Assembly: GCA_039105265.1 (NCBI GenBank)
Contig: JAPFFF010000003.1
Coordinates: 4,836,001 to 4,900,000 of the forward strand
From: Tritrichomonas musculus
Lineage: Eukaryota > Parabasalia > Tritrichomonadida > Tritrichomonadidae
DNA length: 64,000 nt
Reading direction: 5' to 3'
The position numbers and the translations under genes are program-made. Below, one piece after another: positions 59,901-64,000 of this stretch. Position 1 is the first letter of the stretch; each line of letters starts with the position of its first letter. The notes beneath the pieces are model-generated. The model worked only from the letters and a program-made list of their open reading frames with translations, was not told the origin of the DNA and did not search any database.

Positions 59901-60447
59901 TGTTATTATGGAACTTTATAATGTCGTCAAAAGCGATAAAGTTGCTATGAAAAAGTTGATCGACGATAATTTGATTGATCTTTATTTGAACAATTTAACT
60001 CATCCTTATTGGGGATCTAAGGCTATTACCGCTATTTCATCGCTCTTGAATGAAGATCAAGAAGAAATAGAGCCATTAATTACAAAAGAGTCTGCGTTAG
60101 AGAATTTCAGAACTGGAATTGAAAAAGTGGACCAGGATAATGCTCAAACGTACATCTCTACTTTCTCATCAATGGTAAGAAAATCAAAGAAGTTTACTAA
60201 TGCGTTAATTAACGCTGAATTAATCTCAATCTTGATTAATAAATTCTGGTATATGCATAAACAAAACACCTTTTCACAGGTACCAACATTGCTTCTGGAG
60301 TTCATTCTTGCAATGTTCCAGAGTGAAGCAAGTAATGTGAAGCATTTGAAATCACCAGAAATGAAATCAATTATAGCTGGCTATATCGGATCTGATAATG
60401 TCAAGCAACAAACTAATGCTACAAAGATTTTAGAATATTTTAAATAG
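56998..60447 (+). CDS. Cdc15/MAP3K-epsilon-like pseudokinase with ARM-repeat C-terminus
   Basis: 1149 residues. The kinase domain is at about 10-262: VAIK (K39), DFG (149-151), APE-like SAPE (168-171), and STE-type sequence close to Cdc15/SepH/MAP3K-epsilon (HSQGTTHNNIKATNILTTNG). Two hallmarks are lost: the glycine loop is replaced by a loop without the GxGxxG pattern (INPASTKPQL), and the catalytic HRD is HNN (130-132), so the base Asp is Asn. It is therefore predicted to be catalytically dead but possibly nucleotide-binding. A long Pro/Asp/Ser/Lys linker follows (about 265-570). The ARM-like helical C-terminal half (about 590-1149) matches the plan of MAP3K-epsilon/Cdc7-type cytokinesis kinases. 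Role inferred: scaffold in a Hippo/SIN-like pathway. Confidence 0.85.
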   Translation: MTKNIMSEFKFEQDINPASTKPQLIQAMSIKTGNFVAIKFFSKEIVSKLKEEEIMRTIAMFNSLRHKYLIHYHEVHRDGIAAYLVMDWCEGKSLYDTLQGYRNLPEKLVSRYIYEVLQGLEYLHSQGTTHNNIKATNILTTNGMAKLTDFGLSAKISNLDILEHPYWSAPEVLNAKNYSRESDIWSLACTILELMTGKPPWADLSPYDARAHILNDEIPQFPDSFSEHLCDFLRNCFNRDPSKRPSAKDLQYHFWITTNNNITEDNQKNASIQPTSSIHFDLNQNKNISPELVIQNLDKILNSDSDSDFGSKEPKKTNEIKQPLIQPPKPLLTLGNNPQLKNPDDAFADFSDDDDDDDFNDLPATKNSAKTPLSLPDSNKQAPLLTLTPKSDSKKISPNPSSTQNPQNKQSPRLQPLIKLPGISDQPNPELGDDIFGSDSSSDILGKEEPIKTPSQGNSKPEPLLKLPGSNAKPNKPGAPSALLTLPVNNNPNNAIDIDAFDFSGSDDDFAPAKPANKGNSAPSSGGGAKANKNGGESLQDFMENSDDDLGMDLEMEPGDQNKIPALVIKQEVRGPADFSLFDENAEEEKVLQHRKKVQKLSRKLIKKLKLITTLNSPSDEEQFNQSLDKISEILKSEPTVRSSLVAQQGVLQIIEVIEFSKLKNDKNINTILSIIYDMCKDQSQIKENFCLLGGIPPIMKFLNPDVDIISRHYAVNVLTEICTKSLDNTQMFIACNGLSAICQVLKYDIDQEWESIISAVTTISDYFGTQKATQKADLCRLFMKARLFKPMSEVLLHFATSELFKQNEEAQKTISLLCELFNDFSQADSKVKLALSSPDIMENIVSTMYTTKDGVRRVLTLEDILLLSKTIKFTAMDAETRDNLTDSGVMEMTCEMLKYDFGKGEKKDQTMLNLLIHSNLIMLLNDMCKLSSQVSKKRIGIVADSRLLPHLVEYMDKESELKTMSLSVIMELYNVVKSDKVAMKKLIDDNLIDLYLNNLTHPYWGSKAITAISSLLNEDQEEIEPLITKESALENFRTGIEKVDQDNAQTYISTFSSMVRKSKKFTNALINAELISILINKFWYMHKQNTFSQVPTLLLEFILAMFQSEASNVKHLKSPEMKSIIAGYIGSDNVKQQTNATKILEYFK

Positions 60448-61118
60448 ATGAGCTCGGAGACCTTTTATTATATTATTTTTTTTTTTTTTTGAATATTAAA
60501 TATTTAATAAATTTATTTTTATTATTTTTTTTAATTAAAAAAATGCTATTGATAAAAGTTGGTAAATGATATTCATCAGCCTTTATTTTTTTTATTCATT
60601 ATGTATTATTTATGTTAATTTTAGAGATCGCCTTGAAATTGTTGTTTTATGGGAAAATTTAAGGCAGAAAGTTATATAACTTACTTTGCATATGCAATTA
60701 CATAATGATATAATAAAAAGAGGAATAAAAAAAGCTATCAAAAAAAACATTATATTTCAGGACTTACAAAGCATATAGTTGATCCTTTTTTGAAAAAAAG
60801 AGCATGGTTAATCTGGCAAGTGTATAATAACCCAGCATCACATAAAAAAAAAAAAAAAAAAAAAAAAACTCCAATATAGCCATATTTACAGATTATTATT
60901 CATTAGTTATAGGCCATCTTCATAATGAATAATTTCCGATTTTATTATATATATAAATTTTCTTTGATTGCATTTTTTAAATTGCATTCTTCGAAATGAA
61001 AAAAAAAAATACTTTTATTACATACTCGCGAATAAAAAAAAAAAAAAAGCTGAAAATATCGGTCTGAAAAGTTTAATAATAAAATATGAAATAATGTAAT
61101 GACAAACAATAAAAAACA
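60448..61118. other. Convergent spacer with homopolymer runs
   Basis: Contains A25 at 60844-60868 and shorter A/T runs near 60477-60490 and 61034-61048. No gene seen. Confidence 0.7.
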
Positions 61119-62099
61119 TTACTTTGCATTTTTGAAATAAACATGGTCAAGAACAGAAACGTTTTGTATTTTAGGACGGTTTTCAGGCAATCTTTCAGAT
61201 TCAGGCTTCGCTCTGAATGGTATTAAATTAAAACTATTTTTAAACTCAGCTTTTAATGAAACAATTTGTAAAACTGCCGCATCGTTTTGACCCCAATTTA
61301 AGAAGTTTGGTGCCGACCAAATACAAATACATTTTCCATCAAAAAGTGTGCTATCATAGCCATTCTGGCATAAGCGCCTACTGTATACAATAGTAGACAA
61401 ATCATTCGCTTTTAGAAACGCATCAAACTGCTCTTTTCCGTAATATGATCCAATTCCTTTATCTATGGCTGTAAAATCTTTAACTGAAGCATTAGGGATA
61501 TTCCACATCAAGGAAGACCAACTTTCTGTGGTGGGTATTTCCATAAATCTATTAAAACTGTCAATTTGAGATAACGTAAGAATATTACGACCAATTCCTC
61601 CCGATAGACACAAAAGCTGCCCACAAACACGTGCTGCGAGAGGTAGAGAATCAAATGCATCCATTAGTGCTTCCCATGCGCGTGGCGTCCCATATAAGTT
61701 TATTAATTCCGAATATAATCCGCATTCTCTTGTCATTTTTCTTGATTCATGTGGCCCACGAAGGAGATAAAAATATCGTGGATATTTAAGTGCAAGAGAA
61801 AACAGAAGTGTAACTGTTGAGATATTTCGATTTCCATAATTAACAAAATTTCCTAAAAACAAATAACTTGTGTATGGAGTATGTCCACAGACGTCAAACA
61901 TTTCTAGGATATCATCAAATTGAGCATGAACGCTGCCAACGATTGTCACAAGCTGCTTAATTTCGAGCAAATTCGAGAGAGTTGAATATCTTTTTTGAAA
62001 AGCTTGACAAAGAGCAATAAAAGCTTCTTCTGTTGGTTCTTCTGGTGGATTTGAATTAATACGCTTTAGATTATCGTTTACATATTGACTATTCGTCAT
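61119..62099 (-). CDS. PPP-family pseudophosphatase (PP2A/PP4/PP6-like fold)
   Basis: 326 residues spanning a complete PPP catalytic domain. The signature motifs are recognisable but altered at nearly all metal and catalytic residues: GDxHG is GSVHA (55-59), GDxVDRG is GNFVNYG (83-89), GNHE is GPHE (115-118), HGG is SGG (166-168), and RAHQ is YSRR (238-241). Of the PP2A metal-site residues only the first-motif His (58) is kept; the GNHE-motif His (117) also remains. Structural parts survive: YLLRGPHESRKMTRECGLYS, SLPLAARV and CIWSAPNF. The ORF is intact, so this is a conserved-looking dead phosphatase rather than a pseudogene. A regulatory or substrate-trapping role is inferred. Confidence 0.9.
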   Translation of the reverse strand: MTNSQYVNDNLKRINSNPPEEPTEEAFIALCQAFQKRYSTLSNLLEIKQLVTIVGSVHAQFDDILEMFDVCGHTPYTSYLFLGNFVNYGNRNISTVTLLFSLALKYPRYFYLLRGPHESRKMTRECGLYSELINLYGTPRAWEALMDAFDSLPLAARVCGQLLCLSGGIGRNILTLSQIDSFNRFMEIPTTESWSSLMWNIPNASVKDFTAIDKGIGSYYGKEQFDAFLKANDLSTIVYSRRLCQNGYDSTLFDGKCICIWSAPNFLNWGQNDAAVLQIVSLKAEFKNSFNLIPFRAKPESERLPENRPKIQNVSVLDHVYFKNAK

Positions 62100-62458
62100 A
62101 TTAATATATATTTAACCTATAACGATCAAAATAATACAATTATTCAAAAGAGTGAATTGCTAATAAAATACATATATTTCTTTAGATAGATATCAAAAAA
62201 AAATAAAAATAGTAAAAAAATATATATTGAAATTGTTTGGAAGATATTGAACCTTGAAAAGATCATCTTCTTTCCAATTATTCATGAATTCATCTGATGA
62301 ATTTAAAAGTTAGAATGATATTCGTCAGCAAATATTTCTGATAGTTAACAAGAGCTATTTTTATGAAAATAATTAAGAAAGTTCAAAATTTTAAATAAGA
62401 TAAATAATGAATTTTAAAAAATTTGCAATAATGAAAAGAAAAAAAATATGATAATATC
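62100..62458. other. Intergenic spacer
   Basis: AT-rich spacer between two minus-strand genes; nothing supported. Confidence 0.6.
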
Positions 62459-63274
62459 TTACTTGTTGGTCTCCATAAAAGCTTGCATCATAAGGTCTTG
62501 GGCTGAAGCACCACCAGATGATCCCTTTAAATATGATAAAATTTCTTTCATCTTTCCAACATAAATCTGTTTCAATTTTTCCATGAAGCCGGAAGTGCTA
62601 TCTTCAATCATTGATCCGATTTGAATCAAGTGATCTTTTGCTGTTGTTCCTTGAAGTGTTGCATTATTAATCTTTCTTTCAGAGCATCCTCCAGACAATT
62701 TAAGCGGTGTGTTCATGCTTGTATCGATTTCTAACTGCATTAATATTGAGCTGACCATATTGTAATTGAATGAATTTTGTCCTTTCCTTGAAACTTCAAT
62801 TACATCAGTGCAGTTGATGGATCCTCTGATTGTTGTTGACATATCACGTAATGTATCTTCAAGATCCTTTTTAACAAAGACGCCAACTCCAAAAACATCA
62901 TCATCGTCGCCAGGCCATGCATAAACTGATAAAACGCCAGTATTAAAATATTGATGTAAATAAGTTCTGAATCCTGTTTGAGCTAATATTTCAATTTCAC
63001 GAAGTTTTTGAGGGATCTCAAGCCCTTCGTAATCAAGTGCAGGATAATATTGATTTGAAAAAGGTGAACGATATGAATCGCCATCTCTATTATAGTCGCA
63101 TTTGATGTATAATTGTTTATTTGTAGGATCAACTGCGGTCTGAAGAGGAATGTCGGTAGTTGATAAAATATCTTCGGTAAGCTCTTCGTTCAACCTAATG
63201 ACATCGTACATACGAGGTTCAATGTCAGAAGGAGGAACATGTCTGAGAAGGTCATATGCTGCATCACAGCTCAT
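62459..63274 (-). CDS. CAPZB: F-actin-capping protein subunit beta
   Basis: 271 residues from ATG 63274. The family start is nearly complete: CDAAYDLLRHVPPSDIEPRM (family 'C.lDLmRRLPPq.iekNL'), then IKCDYNRDGDSYRSPFSNQY and PALDYEGLEIPQKLREIEIL. Later parts GVLSVYAWPGDDDD, LKLSGGCSERKIN and IYVGKMKEILSYL match the family. CapZ-beta forms a heterodimer with the alpha subunit, caps actin barbed ends and acts in the cortex and in dynactin. The length matches the usual 270-280. A TCATTA initiator-like hexamer sits at 63292-63297 on the coding strand side, about 20 bases upstream of the ATG. Confidence 0.97.
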   Translation of the reverse strand: MSCDAAYDLLRHVPPSDIEPRMYDVIRLNEELTEDILSTTDIPLQTAVDPTNKQLYIKCDYNRDGDSYRSPFSNQYYPALDYEGLEIPQKLREIEILAQTGFRTYLHQYFNTGVLSVYAWPGDDDDVFGVGVFVKKDLEDTLRDMSTTIRGSINCTDVIEVSRKGQNSFNYNMVSSILMQLEIDTSMNTPLKLSGGCSERKINNATLQGTTAKDHLIQIGSMIEDSTSGFMEKLKQIYVGKMKEILSYLKGSSGGASAQDLMMQAFMETNK

Positions 63275-63897
63275 TTTGATTTTGAATTATTTAATGAAAA
63301 TCAAGAAAGATGAAAAAATTTTCAAAAGACAAAACAGTAACAAAAGAAAATATTGATTATATCTCATAAAAAAATGATATTCTTTTCATTAAAATCAAAA
63401 TTTAATTAAATATGAATAGTGGATAATAAATAAGACTCAAAACAATATTTCATATCTATTAAAATCATTTCAATATTAGTATTTCAAAAATATTTTTATT
63501 TTTATGAGAGGTGCACCTCAGGTGTAAGAACCAATAAATTTTTATGAGAAGTTCGGGAGATAAAAAATTTTTTACAAATTCTTTATATTATGAGATATTT
63601 TTTAAACGATTGAATAGTATTTTTAACTGCTCAAAATCTTGTAAAACAAAAATATATCGATAACGTTCTCATGAATATAGAATTTTATGGCTTTGAATGA
63701 AGCCAGAATGAAGTTCAGTTGAAAAGTTGATTTTCCATTATATTTAACAAGTTAATCTGAAATAATATTACGTACTTTTCTTTGTTTTTTGAAATAAAAC
63801 AATTGAACAAATTACTATTGAAAATCTCTCAACTTTTTCTATGTGTTCTTAGAAAAAAATCTTTTGAATTCTTTTATAAAAAAATTTGAACTAAAAA
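63275..63897. other. Divergent intergenic region with a short palindrome
   Basis: AT-rich. GAGGTGCACCTC near 63509-63520 is a perfect 12-bp palindrome lying between two copies of TTTTTATGAGA. No gene seen. Confidence 0.6.
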
Positions 63898-64000
63898 ATG
63901 ATGAATATCCTTTTTGTATTATTAACATTTATTCATTCACGTGGACCAAGAACAATACATATTGACCCAAATTATGATGGTGACTGTTTTGAAACGCCAT
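63898..64000 (+). CDS. Secreted or membrane protein, N-terminus only
   Basis: ATGATG at 63898 opens a frame that runs off the window: MMNILFVLLTFIHS, a likely signal peptide, then RGPRTIHIDPNYDGDCFETP. Only 34 residues are visible. The body type (Asp/Asn with Cys after the signal) is compatible with a trichomonad surface or secreted protein, but no family can be named. Confidence 0.6.
   Translation, partial: MMNILFVLLTFIHSRGPRTIHIDPNYDGDCFETP

Overview
This looks like nuclear DNA of a parabasalid (trichomonad) protist, most like Tritrichomonas; that assignment is an inference from gene content and style. Genes are long, apparently intronless, start with ATG and are packed on both strands. 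The spacers are extremely AT-rich, with long A/T runs. The gene set is eukaryotic (capping protein beta, KDEL receptor, Vps50, CMTR1, importin beta, SART3/Prp24, Grp170). It also holds families that trichomonads have expanded: a Sel1-repeat kinase, a degenerate-ankyrin protein, a BTB/coiled-coil protein and ARM-repeat proteins. I saw no tRNA or rRNA gene, no CRISPR array and no bacterial operon.

Layout. 1-10.0 kb: the 3' part of a GRIP-domain golgin, then three plus-strand coiled-coil genes, two of which are paralogues. 10.3-15.6 kb: a very large minus-strand helical protein resembling spastizin/ZFYVE26. 16.2 kb: a TEX261/SVP26-like membrane protein. 17.5-21.6 kb: a protein kinase with 19 regular Sel1 repeats, interrupted by one in-frame stop. 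21.6-23.4 kb: a small repeat area with a mariner-like end, and a decayed Old Yellow Enzyme gene. 24.4-32.6 kb: cap 2'-O-methyltransferase, an ARM protein, an unrecognised charged protein and a membrane-anchored PDI. 32.6-35.4 kb: an accessory patch with decayed coding remnants and two short inverted-repeat elements, one of which carries a GC-rich hairpin. 35.5-46 kb: an IST1-like Pro/Gln-rich protein, a BTB protein, Vps50, the KDEL receptor and a degenerate-ankyrin protein. 46.5-56 kb: SART3/Prp24, Grp170, a PAK1IP1/Mak11 WD40 protein and importin beta. 57-63.3 kb: a predicted pseudokinase convergent with a predicted pseudophosphatase, then F-actin capping protein beta. The right edge enters a gene with an N-terminal signal peptide.

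How the genes relate. They are not co-transcribed, but many serve the secretory and endosomal system: golgin, TEX261-like COPII adaptor, KDEL receptor, Grp170, PDI, Vps50, and possibly ZFYVE26-like and IST1-like proteins. A second group serves RNA and nuclear work: CMTR1, SART3/Prp24, Mak11/PAK1IP1 and importin beta. The observations most worth a second look are the convergent dead-kinase/dead-phosphatase pair, the hairpin-bearing inverted-repeat element at 34.4-34.65 kb, the repeated AKKDKEL-type module shared by two neighbouring coiled-coil genes, and the duplicated N-terminal module of the cap methyltransferase.
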